DNA of 64,000 nucleotides from Nitrobacter sp. Nb-311A (GCF_000152905.1 NZ_AAMY01000008.1:1-64000), one strand, 5' to 3'; positions 32,435 through 40,057 are shown, counted from the first letter of the stretch. The notes: generated by a model from the letters alone, not told the origin. Made by a program: numbers and translations.

Positions 32435-33333
32435 TCCAGCTCCTCTCTCTCTTCCGGAAGTTCCTCGATTAGATCCGTACGAAGGTTAATATCTATGGTC
32501 GTTCCCGGACTAAAACCTGCAGTTTTAAGGGCCCGATGTTCAATTTTACCTGATCCGTTACGGTAGAACGTCACCATCGCATAACCGGTGTATATAGTCA
32601 CCTGTCCGGCATTGGTTCCAATGACAACTTTTAGCAGTAGATCAAGGCCCAATCCCGCATTCCCGGGGATGGATTTGGTAGTGAATCCTTCCTGAACGGC
32701 CAAAAGGACGGTATCAGGGTCAGGAAGCCCTGGCCGCACTTCTCGGACCTTGGCGGGGATACCCAACCCAAAATCCGCCAACGAAATGTTGATCCGATCC
32801 TGCCTGGGATAGTGCTGCACGAAGATGCTGCCGATATCCAACCGGGTGTGTTCCCGAATGTTGTTGAACAGCTCGGATAGACATGTTTTGAGATCATAAA
32901 ACGAGGCTTGTGTCTTCCCGACTCTACTTGAGAGCCACGGCAGGAATGTGTGCTCCAACCAGTCGTGGCTTTGATTGGGGGCAATACGCTGCAACGGAAT
33001 GGTCGTCTCTCGCGGGCACGAATTTTCCCGAACTTTGGCGCCGCAGTGTTGTTCGAAAAAGCGGGAGTCGTCGAGATACCGCAGGGCCCCTACGTTTTTG
33101 TCGATGCTCGTCAGGCGCACAACGGTTCCATTTTGATGAAGCCACCAAATTAGGTTGCTGAGAAAAACCACTCCTGCCGGCTGAATGAAGTTTAGCCTCT
33201 GAAAATCCAGGACGAGATTTGAGGGAAGCCCGCTTGGGCAGCCCGAGGCAATCGACTCGGCTAAAGTAGAAAGAGTAGCGCCTTCAAATTTTGTAGGGAT
33301 GAAAAAGCTCGGTACTGTCGCAGAATCATTCAT
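32428..33333 (-). CDS. STAS-GHKL ATPase protein, cargo gene in the prophage
   Basis: The protein has 301 residues. The N-terminal part (about 10-110) looks like a degenerate STAS domain (LVLDFQRLNFIQPAGVVFLS, then LTSIDKNVGALRYLDDSRFF). The C-terminal half is a GHKL ATPase: N box LSELFNNIREHT, G1 box LADFGLGIP, and G2 box NAGLGLDLLL. The arrangement recalls anti-sigma kinase and antagonist proteins (SpoIIAB/SpoIIAA) joined in one chain. With the DUF4325 gene it forms a two-gene operon. I know of no defined function; a phage-exclusion or host-control module is an inference. Confidence 0.7.
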   Translation of the reverse strand: MNDSATVPSFFIPTKFEGATLSTLAESIASGCPSGLPSNLVLDFQRLNFIQPAGVVFLSNLIWWLHQNGTVVRLTSIDKNVGALRYLDDSRFFEQHCGAKVRENSCPRETTIPLQRIAPNQSHDWLEHTFLPWLSSRVGKTQASFYDLKTCLSELFNNIREHTRLDIGSIFVQHYPRQDRINISLADFGLGIPAKVREVRPGLPDPDTVLLAVQEGFTTKSIPGNAGLGLDLLLKVVIGTNAGQVTIYTGYAMVTFYRNGSGKIEHRALKTAGFSPGTTIDINLRTDLIEELPEEREELEW

Positions 33334-33677
33334 CCGGCGACTTTACGGCAAGAGGTTCATTTGACGAAAGATCCCGAAAGCTACCGCTCCGCCTCAACCC
33401 GCTCCGGCGGGTTTTTATTGGAAGGTCGCAAAAAGGCCCGCCGGAGTTGGAGGCCACAGCGGGCCAATTCGGGTCCGGGATCGATGGGTGCGGAGCTCCC
33501 GTCCGGTGAATCAATGCCGCACGCGGGAGAGCGTTCCTCAATCCTTCAATAGTGAGACGTTTGGGCGCCGGGGTTTTGAACCCCTAGTTGCGATTATTTT
33601 TTTTGTGCGGAAAGTTGGGAAATCCCATGTTAGCGGGAAAATCGGAGCGTCTTCAGCTCTGTGCAGGCGCGAGCCAT
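33334..33677. other. Intergenic stretch with a plus-strand terminator-like hairpin
   Basis: An ACCCGC/GCGGGT hairpin followed by TTTTATT lies at about 33399-33420 on the plus strand, although no plus-strand gene ends nearby. A T-arm-like hairpin with GGGGTTTTGAACCCC lies at about 33574-33588. No credible gene is visible. Confidence 0.45.
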
Positions 33678-33992
33678 TCACCCGCCCAAGTCATTCCACT
33701 GTGAGATGTCTGCCGGTAAAATCTCCGAGGCTTTGAAGCCGAGCTCTTTGTCGTAAGAGCCGCTATAGAGGTTTGAAGCATCACTGGAGATGAACCCGCC
33801 TCCGTATCCGAGGGGCCTATCGTTGAAGAGTACTTCGGTAGTAGGAGGCTGCCCTGGCGTGCACGGGCGGATTGTAAACGTGCCGCGCGATGTCCAGTGC
33901 GTAATCTTCGGCGCTGGATCATCGCCATTCCAGTACCAAAACTGCTTGGCTTTCCGCTCTAGGTCCGCACTTGAAAGTCCCGGCGTGTTCAT
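33678..33992 (-). CDS. Hypothetical phage early protein
   Basis: The protein has 104 residues, with a helical start (MNTPGLSSADLERKAKQFWY) and a beta-rich remainder (RGTFTIRPCTPGQPPTTEVL; GGGFISSDASNLYSGSYDKE). No known domain is recognised. It follows the Arc-like gene by 23 bp in the same orientation, so it is probably transcribed with it from the operator region. Confidence 0.5.
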   Translation of the reverse strand: MNTPGLSSADLERKAKQFWYWNGDDPAPKITHWTSRGTFTIRPCTPGQPPTTEVLFNDRPLGYGGGFISSDASNLYSGSYDKELGFKASEILPADISQWNDLGG

Positions 33993-34015
33993 CGACCCTT
34001 ACCTTCAGCCCTCGC

Positions 34016-34399
34016 TCATTTGTCGAAGGGCGGTGACCGCTTGATGGCATAGCCTTTACTGGAAAGATAATCGCGCATTATAAAATCGACCGCCTCGGCT
34101 CGAAAATGCATCTTGTTTCCAGCTTTCGCCTGATCCGCCATGAACTGTTCGAGATCGAATTCTCGTATGTTGTAAAAGACGCTTTCTAGGGCTTCAGTCG
34201 TGGCCTGCATACGCGTTGCGAGCGCCTGAATGCCCAGGGCGTTCAACACTTCTTCGAAGGTATACTCGAGCCTCGCGACAATCTCAGCGTTCAGTGATCG
34301 CCCGTTCTGTTCCGCCTCAGCCTTCAGAGCATCGCGCATCCCTTCCGGAAAGCGGACAATATACTGATCCAACTTTCGGCTCTTTGACTTCTGGGCCAT
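34016..34399 (-). CDS. Arc-family ribbon-helix-helix repressor-like protein (leftward)
   Basis: The protein has 127 residues. The first 50 match Arc/MetJ-type DNA-binding domains: KLDQYIVRFPEGMRDALKAE followed by AEQNGRSLNAEIVARLEYTF, with the strand QYIVRFP and the conserved NGRSLNAEI. A C-terminal helical domain (about 60-127) may mediate oligomerisation. The ATG at 34399 is chosen because AGGAG lies six bases upstream; an upstream in-frame start at 34429 would fall in the operator region. It faces a second Arc-like gene across three palindromic operators. Confidence 0.85.
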   Translation of the reverse strand: MAQKSKSRKLDQYIVRFPEGMRDALKAEAEQNGRSLNAEIVARLEYTFEEVLNALGIQALATRMQATTEALESVFYNIREFDLEQFMADQAKAGNKMHFRAEAVDFIMRDYLSSKGYAIKRSPPFDK

Positions 34400-34421
34400 C
34401 CGGATTCTCCTGACTGGAGTA

Positions 34422-34500
34422 TATCGCACTAGGCGATAAAGTCCCTTGACTCAATTATCGCACTAGGCGATAAGGTTAATCGTTATCGCATTAGGCGATA
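34422..34500. promoter_or_regulatory. Triple operator of the phage control region
   Basis: Three copies of a 17-bp inverted repeat, TATCGCACTAGGCGATA, lie at 34422-34438, 34456-34472 and 34484-34500; the last has one T for C change. The outer arms TATCGC/GCGATA are identical in all three. The starts are 34 and 28 bp apart. They overlap promoter elements in both directions: a rightward TTGACT (34446-34451) with GATAAG 17 bp downstream, and a leftward TATACT in the first copy. This is the layout of a lysis-lysogeny switch. Confidence 0.85.
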
Positions 34501-34513
34501 TCGGAGACCTTTT

Positions 34514-34735
34514 ATGTCAAGAGCCGACCCGCAGGTAGCTGTGCGCCTGCCGCCCGATGTCAAAGCCTTCATCCAGGCCGAGGCCCGGGAAAACTCCAGT
34601 TCTCAAAACTCAGAGATTGTCCGCGCCATTCGGGAGCGGATGAAAGCAAAAGGCCCGGCCAGCGTTGGAGCGCTGCCGAGCCATGGTTCCAGCCAAACCC
34701 ACGAAGGTAAAGCCAATGAACTCATCAGAGAATAG
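34514..34735 (+). CDS. Arc-family ribbon-helix-helix protein (rightward)
   Basis: The protein has 73 residues. The domain spans residues 6-45 (QVAVRLPPDVKAFIQAEARE followed by NSSSQNSEIVRAIRERMKA), which is a canonical Arc fold with strand VAVRLP and the second helix NSEIVRAIRERM. A disordered tail follows. It starts 13 bp after the third operator copy and overlaps the next gene. With the opposite Arc-like gene it probably reads the three operators, as Arc/Mnt or Cro/CI pairs do. Confidence 0.8.
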   Translation: MSRADPQVAVRLPPDVKAFIQAEARENSSSQNSEIVRAIRERMKAKGPASVGALPSHGSSQTHEGKANELIRE

Positions 34736-35453
34736 CACACCAAATCGCAGTCGCGCAATCAGAACCGTTGCCGAGCCGCTTCGCGCACTCACCGAGTTCA
34801 CCACGCTGCCGCACGGCCATATGACTTTCCGGATCGAGGAGGACGGCTCCGAACCGCACCTCAAGGAAGGCGAATACGCTGTCATCGACATGACGGACCG
34901 CAGCGTCCAGAACGGCGAACTTTTTCTGATCCAGTACCAGAGCGGCAACCGGGCGCGGCGTATCGTTCAGGTTAAATCGACGATGACGCAAATCACTCCG
35001 CCCCCGTCGCCAAAACGGCTGGTGTGGTGGTGCTGCAGTCTGCGAGGCTTCCGGCCGCTTCATATCCCGCCGGCCGGTTCGGGAGGAATCCCCGAATACA
35101 CGGGCTTATCTGACGGGCCATATCTGGCCGAGGGCTTAGAGAAGAAGTTGCTCGGCCGGGTTGTCGGCTATTCAACACGGTCGCTGAGCAAGGCTCTCTC
35201 TCAAGCTGCAGGCTATGAAGACGAAGACATCGGCAACGCTCAATTCGATGCCGGAGAATACATCGATGTGCTGACGCGCTGCGGTTACAGGCTCGTGGTG
35301 GAGCGTGACTATTACTGGGAGCATCTGCCCGATCGCGCCCTGACCAAAGAAGAAGACGCCGCCGTGACCGAGGTGCGGTGGAAATACTGCAGAGCTTCCA
35401 AAGCGCTGCAACTCCTAAAGGACGAATGCGAACGGCGAGGACTGGTCGCATGA
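34716..35453 (+). CDS. S24/LexA-like domain protein, probably without protease activity
   Basis: The protein has 245 residues from the ATG at 34716. Residues about 40-90 resemble the S24 (LexA/CI) peptidase fold: FRIEEDGSEPHLKEGEYAVI then LFLIQYQSGNRARRIVQV. The Ser of the GdSMxP position is present in DGSEPHL. The Lys normally found in the second motif is Arg in NRARRI, so autocleavage is doubtful. The C-terminal part (about 160-245) is acidic and helical. No helix-turn-helix is evident. The place after the Arc-like gene suggests a regulatory role. Confidence 0.55.
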   Translation: MNSSENSTPNRSRAIRTVAEPLRALTEFTTLPHGHMTFRIEEDGSEPHLKEGEYAVIDMTDRSVQNGELFLIQYQSGNRARRIVQVKSTMTQITPPPSPKRLVWWCCSLRGFRPLHIPPAGSGGIPEYTGLSDGPYLAEGLEKKLLGRVVGYSTRSLSKALSQAAGYEDEDIGNAQFDAGEYIDVLTRCGYRLVVERDYYWEHLPDRALTKEEDAAVTEVRWKYCRASKALQLLKDECERRGLVA

Positions 35454-35656
35454 TCATCGTTCCCCCGCGCCCCGTCGAGGCGATTGACTTGGTCGACGAA
35501 GTCATCGCGGCGGTCCAAACCATCCACGTTGCATTGAACGCACCGGACATGATCGACGACGACGCGCTTCGTAGTCTGGTGGTGGCCCACGAAGATGTGC
35601 TCCGAAAACTGATCCCTATAAGGGAAATGATCAATGAGCAGCATGCGCGCTCATAA
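35450..35656 (+). CDS. Hypothetical phage protein
   Basis: The protein has 68 residues (MIIVPPRPVEAIDLVDEVIA ... REMINEQHARS). It is mostly helical and acidic with no known domain. The ATG overlaps the previous stop (ATGA), and the stop lies 20 bp inside the next gene, so it is part of the control-to-integrase transcript. Confidence 0.55.
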   Translation: MIIVPPRPVEAIDLVDEVIAAVQTIHVALNAPDMIDDDALRSLVVAHEDVLRKLIPIREMINEQHARS

Positions 35657-36101
35657 TCCCGGCCACGCAACGTTAGACGGGTTTCCGGGCAACCCGTCTA
35701 ACGCGCTCGCTCGATACGATGAGCTGATGACGGAGGCGGAAGTCTGCCGCCGCTACGCCCATCTGGTAAGCGAGAAGGAGTTGCGGTGCGCGAGGCAGCG
35801 CGGAGAGATTCCCTTCTACAGCGGCAAGCGCGGGATGGTGCTGTATCACCCCGACGCCATCGCCAGCTATCTGCAACGAAAGGAAAGCCCGTGTCGTCGA
35901 GAATGTGGGAGTACGGCGGCTACTGGATCGGATCTGCGAACAACACCTCAAAGCTCTACGCCTATTGGTATGACAAGCGAACAGGCGCAACTCGTCGCCG
36001 AACGCTTGGGACAGAAATACTCTCCGAAGCGCAAGAAAAGCTCATCGAGCTTGTCGGAGAATCTCGGCTCGACGGAAGCAAATCTCCGAGTAGTGTCATG
36101 A
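35634..36101 (+). CDS. Excisionase-like DNA-binding protein
   Basis: The frame has 155 codons. Residues about 31-82 (LMTEAEVCRRYAHLVSEKEL, then ARQRGEIPFYSGKRGMVLYH and PDAIASYLQR) have the Xis/AlpA-type winged-helix pattern: a recognition helix, a wing with basic residues, and the closing DAIASYL helix. The C-terminal 65 residues (CRRECGSTAATGSDLRTTPQ) overlap the integrase gene in another frame and are of low complexity. The functional unit is probably the first 90 residues. Overlap of xis with int is common. Confidence 0.65.
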   Translation: MSSMRAHNPGHATLDGFPGNPSNALARYDELMTEAEVCRRYAHLVSEKELRCARQRGEIPFYSGKRGMVLYHPDAIASYLQRKESPCRRECGSTAATGSDLRTTPQSSTPIGMTSEQAQLVAERLGQKYSPKRKKSSSSLSENLGSTEANLRVVS

Positions 36102-37114
36102 TCCGCGTTGCGCTGGACCACTACTACGAGAACGACGCCAAGAATAAGCCGTCCGCAGATCAGGCTTTCAGAGCCATTGTCTTGGTCAACGAATATCTGT
36201 CGGAGAAGATCGTGCCGATGGCTGCGGTGTCGGCATTCGGGCCGCTGAGGCAGAAAGAGTTTATGCTGTGGTGTGCGTCGAAGCACAGCCATACAGCCGG
36301 CACCATCGCGCGCAATCTCGCCGTCGTGTCTGCAGCCTTCCGGTTCGGTCGACGTCTGTCCGTCGTAAGGGATGGCTTCGGCAACGAGCATGAAATCCAA
36401 CTTCTCGAGTCTGCTCCCGACATCGTCACCCAGCCCAAGCGCGTGGCCGAGCTTACATCGCTGGCACCATCGGCGCCGCGCGACTGGCTTCCCAGCTTCC
36501 AGCAACTCGGGCAATTCATCGATGCGATCGACAGGCGGCAAGAAAACCTCTTCCGCTTCGTGATCTTGGCGCTGAACACCTGGGCGCGACCGGAGGCTGT
36601 TTTAGATTTCCGACCTTCCGTGCAGGTCAATCGAGAGTTCGGGACGCTGAACCTCAACCCGCCGGGTCGCAGGCAGACCAAGAAATATCGCCCCACGATT
36701 CGGCTCACAGACAATCTGACCGGCTGGCTGGATGAGTGGGGCGAAGGTGCGCCGATGATTTGGGACGGCAAGCCGGTCACGACCATGAAGCGGACCTTCA
36801 AACGACTGGCCGTCGACTGCGGGATGGATCGCTTCACGCAAGACACCCTCCGCCACTTCATGGCGACGTACGTTCGCAGGTCAAAAAACCCGCCAGTGTC
36901 ACAAGAACAGCGAGATATGTGGCTCGGTCACGACGAGAGCCGGACGGCCAATTGGTACGAGCACAATGACCCGGACTACCTGTCCGAGGCCATGCAAGCC
37001 ACCGACAATATCATCCGGGACCTGCAGGCGTACTGCTCCCGTTCTCTGTTTTCGTGCAAGGGACGTGCAAAAGCGCCGCTCCGCGCAATCAAAGGAGGTC
37101 GCGATGTCGCATAA
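35891..37114 (+). CDS. int: Tyrosine-family phage integrase
   Basis: The protein has 407 residues from the GTG at 35891 (SSRMWEYGGYWIGSANNT). The N-terminal arm-type DNA-binding part (YAYWYDKRTGATRRRTLGTE) precedes the core. The catalytic set is visible: Arg in NTWARPEAVLDF, the box with RHFMATYVRR and the later GHDESRTANWYEH with the nucleophilic Tyr. The in-frame ATG at 35786 lies within the xis gene and is less likely. It ends 25 bp from the tRNA-Val CCA end, which identifies its target site. Confidence 0.9.
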   Translation: MSSRMWEYGGYWIGSANNTSKLYAYWYDKRTGATRRRTLGTEILSEAQEKLIELVGESRLDGSKSPSSVMIRVALDHYYENDAKNKPSADQAFRAIVLVNEYLSEKIVPMAAVSAFGPLRQKEFMLWCASKHSHTAGTIARNLAVVSAAFRFGRRLSVVRDGFGNEHEIQLLESAPDIVTQPKRVAELTSLAPSAPRDWLPSFQQLGQFIDAIDRRQENLFRFVILALNTWARPEAVLDFRPSVQVNREFGTLNLNPPGRRQTKKYRPTIRLTDNLTGWLDEWGEGAPMIWDGKPVTTMKRTFKRLAVDCGMDRFTQDTLRHFMATYVRRSKNPPVSQEQRDMWLGHDESRTANWYEHNDPDYLSEAMQATDNIIRDLQAYCSRSLFSCKGRAKAPLRAIKGGRDVA

Positions 37115-37138
37115 AGTGCCGATGAATAGGGCGGAAAG

Positions 37139-37213
37139 TGGTGGGCGCGACAGGGATCGAACCTGTGACCCCTACCATGTCAAGGTAGTGCTCTCCCGCT
37201 GAGCTACGCGCCC
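37139..37213 (-). tRNA. tRNA-Val (anticodon GAC), attachment site of the element
   Basis: The minus strand begins GGGCGCGTAGCTCAGCGGGA. It has a D arm, an anticodon stem CTACC/GGTAG around TTGACAT (anticodon GAC), and a T arm with TTCGATC. It ends in the acceptor strand CGCGCCC, discriminator A and encoded CCA (37139-37141). All stems pair. The integrase gene lies next to its 3' end, so the tRNA 3' half is the likely integration site and has been kept intact. Confidence 0.97.
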
Positions 37214-37286
37214 GTAAACTCCCACAAGGGTCGCCGGTCCTATATCGGCTCCCGCGCGAACAGGCAAGGATCAGCGGACACCAGAA

Positions 37287-37658
37287 TCAAGCCGCCAGCA
37301 TCTTGTTCACTTCGCTCACCAACTCGCGCAGATGCACCGGTTTGGACAGCACCTTGGCATTCTTGGGCGCCTCGGAATCGGAATTCAGCGCGACGGCGGC
37401 GAAGCCGGTGATGAACATGATCTTGATGTCGGGGTCGAGTTCCGAAGCGCGGCGCGCCAACTCGATGCCATCCATTTCCGGCATGACGATATCGGTGAGA
37501 AGCATTTCAAATGGCTCCTCGCGCAATCTCTGATAGGCTGACAAGCCGTTGTCATAGGACGACACCTTGAAACCGGCGTTCTCCAGCGCCTTAACCAGAA
37601 ATCGGCGCATGTCGTTGTCGTCTTCGGCGAGGAGGATTTTATGCATGATGGAGGTCAT
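37287..37658 (-). CDS. cpdR: Response regulator CpdR
   Basis: The protein has 123 residues and consists of a receiver domain alone. It has the acidic pair in LLAEDDND, the phospho-acceptor Asp in LLTDIVMPEMDG (about residue 56), the Thr in FITGFA and the Lys in VLSKP. It matches CpdR of alphaproteobacteria, which in its unphosphorylated form directs ClpXP to its substrates during the cell cycle. Homology starts at MHKILLAEDD, so the ATG at 37646 is an alternative start. It lies beside tRNA-Val in normal chromosomal context. Confidence 0.9.
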   Translation of the reverse strand: MTSIMHKILLAEDDNDMRRFLVKALENAGFKVSSYDNGLSAYQRLREEPFEMLLTDIVMPEMDGIELARRASELDPDIKIMFITGFAAVALNSDSEAPKNAKVLSKPVHLRELVSEVNKMLAA

Positions 37659-37820
37659 CGGAGCCCGGCTGGAGGAGCACTCAATATAAGCTAAATCTGG
37701 TAAATTTGGAGTGAAAACGAACTTTGGCTTGGCAGAACGGGCGCGATTATCGACAATGCAAATTCAGAAACGCCTGTCCAGACGAATTCGACAGGCGGCT
37801 GCGCAGGGACGACGCCGGCG

Positions 37821-38708
37821 ATGAGCCAGTTTGACGGTGACCAACCGCCTCCTTTCGAGATCGCTGAGCCGGCGATGTGGCGATCCCCCATCATCTTTAA
37901 CTCTCCGCATTCCGGTTCGGTCTATCCGGAGCAATTTCTGTCCGCGTCGCGAATCGATCTCGCCGGCCTGCGCCGGTCAGAAGATTCGTTCATGGATGAA
38001 TTGATCGATGGCCTGACCGATGCCGGCTTTCCGGTGGTCCGGGTCAACTTTCCCCGCTCCTACGTTGACGTCAACCGCGAACCTTACGAACTCGATCCGC
38101 GAATGTTCACCGGACGGCTGCCGAGTTTCGCCAATACGCGATCGATGCGGGTCGCGGGTGGTCTCGGCACTATCCCGCGCGTGGTCGGCGACGGCGAGGA
38201 AATATATCGCGAGCGTCTGGGCGTGGACGATGCGCTCGGCCGGATCGAACTTCTCTACAAGCCCTATCATCGCGCGCTGCGACGGCTGATCTACAAGGCC
38301 CACCAGACATTCGGAACGGTCATCCTTGTGGATTGCCACTCGATGCCATCGACCGGCATCTCACCCGACGAACCCAGGCGGCCGGACATCGTGATCGGTG
38401 ATCGCTATGAGACCAGTTGCGCGCAGCAGATACCGAACGTCATCGATGACGTGACCAGCAGCCTCGGCTACTCGGTCGCCCGCAACAAGCCCTACGCGGG
38501 CGGATTTATCACCGAACATTACGGCAATCCGGCCAGCGGACTGCACGCGGTCCAACTCGAACTCAACCGAGCGATCTACATGGACGAAGAGCGGCGCGAG
38601 CGCGGACCCCGCTTCAGCCAGGTTGCAGCCGATTTCCTGACGCTCGCCGATGCCCTGGCCGCCATCCCGCTCGGTGATCTCGGCTCCTTCCGGTCCGCCG
38701 CAGAGTAG
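37821..38708 (+). CDS. N-formylglutamate amidohydrolase family protein
   Basis: The protein has 295 residues. Family motifs are NSPHSGSVYP near the N-terminus, FPRSYVDVNREPYELDPRMF, YRERLGVDDALGRIELLYKP, and ILVDCHSMPS followed by PDIVIGDRY. The His and Asp residues are expected to bind the metal. These enzymes hydrolyse N-formylglutamate to glutamate and formate in histidine degradation, but many alphaproteobacterial copies stand alone, as here with no hut genes nearby. It is convergent with cpdR's neighbourhood and followed by an sRNA on the other strand. Confidence 0.88.
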   Translation: MSQFDGDQPPPFEIAEPAMWRSPIIFNSPHSGSVYPEQFLSASRIDLAGLRRSEDSFMDELIDGLTDAGFPVVRVNFPRSYVDVNREPYELDPRMFTGRLPSFANTRSMRVAGGLGTIPRVVGDGEEIYRERLGVDDALGRIELLYKPYHRALRRLIYKAHQTFGTVILVDCHSMPSTGISPDEPRRPDIVIGDRYETSCAQQIPNVIDDVTSSLGYSVARNKPYAGGFITEHYGNPASGLHAVQLELNRAIYMDEERRERGPRFSQVAADFLTLADALAAIPLGDLGSFRSAAE

Positions 38709-38782
38709 ATTCCCGACGCGCAATCAAAGTTCGGAAGCTGGATCGGCGAGAGCCCGAATTCCCCTGCAAAGCGGTTGCAAAG

Positions 38783-38850
38783 AAAAAGGGCCGCTCGTCG
38801 AACAAGCGACCCAAGTTATAGGGAGGAAACGCCCAAGGAGGGCAAGCGAT
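38783..38850 (-). ncRNA. MmgR/suhB-type small regulatory RNA (alphaproteobacterial ar8 family)
   Basis: The minus strand contains TTTCCTCCCT (38820-38829), the ten-base single-stranded motif I recall as strictly conserved in the MmgR (ar8) sRNA family. It is preceded by a GCCCTCC-TTGGGC hairpin. It is followed by a terminator hairpin (38788-38812, GGGTCGCT/AGCGGCCC) with TTTTTCTTT. Anti-Shine-Dalgarno CCTCC loops are typical of this group. The Rfam name suhB comes from its position near suhB/hisN-like genes, and hisN is indeed the next gene. The 5' end is approximate. Confidence 0.75.
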
Positions 38851-39229
38851 AGCGCGACTTGGCTACCGCAGCGCACAATATGTAACCGCGCTGCACAAAA
38901 TGCAAGGGATTTCGACCAAGGCCCCGTTTAAATTAGGTCTACTTCCATCCTTTCCATCCGGCGTTTCCATCTATCAGCCTCTGCAGGATTTCATATTTTA
39001 TTATTTAATTTCAATATCTTATATTCATATTGCGTCCATCCTCCCGCGATCCGGCCCAGGCATTCAAGACCGCAACATCCGATCCACGATCGATGCGGCC
39101 GATAATTACGAGTACGGGAAAACTATGCATCGATGGAACGGCAGACGATGCGGTATCCGATCCGGCCATGTATAGGAGGCGGCTTAGCTGGCGGGCGCGA
39201 CGCCCGAACATTGCCCGGTGAGGTATAGC
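38851..39229. other. Intergenic stretch between the sRNA and hisN
   Basis: A GCAGCGC/GCGCTGC inverted repeat lies at about 38868-38893, upstream of the sRNA on the minus strand. The rest is AT-richer than its surroundings near 38990-39035 and likely holds promoter sequences. No gene is visible. Confidence 0.4.
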
Positions 39230-40015
39230 GTGACGGTGATTGACTTTACCGCCTTTATTGACCGTCTCGCGACGGCGTCGGGCGAAACGATCCTGCCGTT
39301 TTTCAGAACGACCCTTCTCGGCGTCGAAAACAAGAGTGTCAGTCGCGATTTCGATCCGGTAACGGAGGCCGATCGCGCGGCCGAGGCGGTGATGCGACGG
39401 ATGATCCAGGCGAATTTTCCGGAGCACGGCGTCGTCGGCGAGGAATTCGGCAATCGGAACGAAGACGCCGACTATGTCTGGATGCTGGATCCCATCGACG
39501 GCACGAAATCCTTTATCGCAGGTTTTCCGATCTGGGGCACGCTGATCGCACTGCTCCATCGTGGAATGCCGGTGTTCGGCATGATGCATCAACCCTACAT
39601 TGGCGAGCGATTCAGCGGTGACAATCGCTCCTCTCGCTATCGAGGACCGTCGGACGGACGCAAACTCGCTGTGCGGCGATGCGCGTCGCTGAAGGAAGCA
39701 ACTTCGTTCACGACAAGCCCGCTCCTGATGAATCCAGACGACCGCGCGGCCTTCAGCAAGGTCGAAGCCGAGGTGCGGCTGAGCCGCTATGGAGGCGACT
39801 GCTATTCCTATTGCATGCTGGCCGCTGGCCATCTCGATCTCGTCATCGAGACGGAACTGAAACCTTATGACATCGCGGCTTTGATACCGATCATTATCGG
39901 GGCTGGTGGCGTGATTACGACATGGGAAGGCGAGCCGGCGCAGGGAGGCGGCCGCGTCATCGCCGCCGGCGACCCCCGTATCCACGAGGCCGCGCTGAAG
40001 TTGCTGAATTGCTAG
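39230..40015 (+). CDS. hisN: Inositol-monophosphatase-family phosphatase, histidinol-phosphatase HisN type
   Basis: The protein has about 261 residues. Metal-binding motifs are GEEFGNRNED (with Glu), WMLDPIDGTKSFIAG (DPIDGT) and the C-terminal KPYDIAALIPII. The GTKSFIAGFPIWGTLIAL segment is that of HisN/histidinol-phosphatases more than of generic SuhB. It would remove phosphate from L-histidinol phosphate in histidine synthesis. The GTG at 39230 has GAGG seven bases upstream; an in-frame GTG at 39218 is the alternative. Confidence 0.88.
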   Translation: MTVIDFTAFIDRLATASGETILPFFRTTLLGVENKSVSRDFDPVTEADRAAEAVMRRMIQANFPEHGVVGEEFGNRNEDADYVWMLDPIDGTKSFIAGFPIWGTLIALLHRGMPVFGMMHQPYIGERFSGDNRSSRYRGPSDGRKLAVRRCASLKEATSFTTSPLLMNPDDRAAFSKVEAEVRLSRYGGDCYSYCMLAAGHLDLVIETELKPYDIAALIPIIIGAGGVITTWEGEPAQGGGRVIAAGDPRIHEAALKLLNC

Positions 40016-40057
40016 AACCTTCCCCCGCTTCACGGCGACGGTGGAAAGACTTTAGAG

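Larger units (their letters stand above)
18772..37138. mobile_element. Compact rearranged prophage or phage-derived element at tRNA-Val
   Basis: The right end is set by the integrase and the intact tRNA-Val 3' end at 37139. The left end is placed at the truncated recombinase and is uncertain, because I could not find a copy of the tRNA-Val 3' sequence anywhere to the left. Capsid, portal, tape-measure and terminase genes identify it as phage. No tail tube, sheath, baseplate, fibre, holin, endolysin or clear replication protein was recognised. The terminase genes lie downstream of the tail genes instead of ahead of the portal. Confidence 0.7.

Noticed and set aside
33562-33592. T-arm-like hairpin GGGGTTTTGAACCCC, possible tRNA fragment or attachment site
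   Set aside because: No anticodon arm or matching acceptor strand, and no similarity to the tRNA-Val or tRNA-Arg ends; probably chance.
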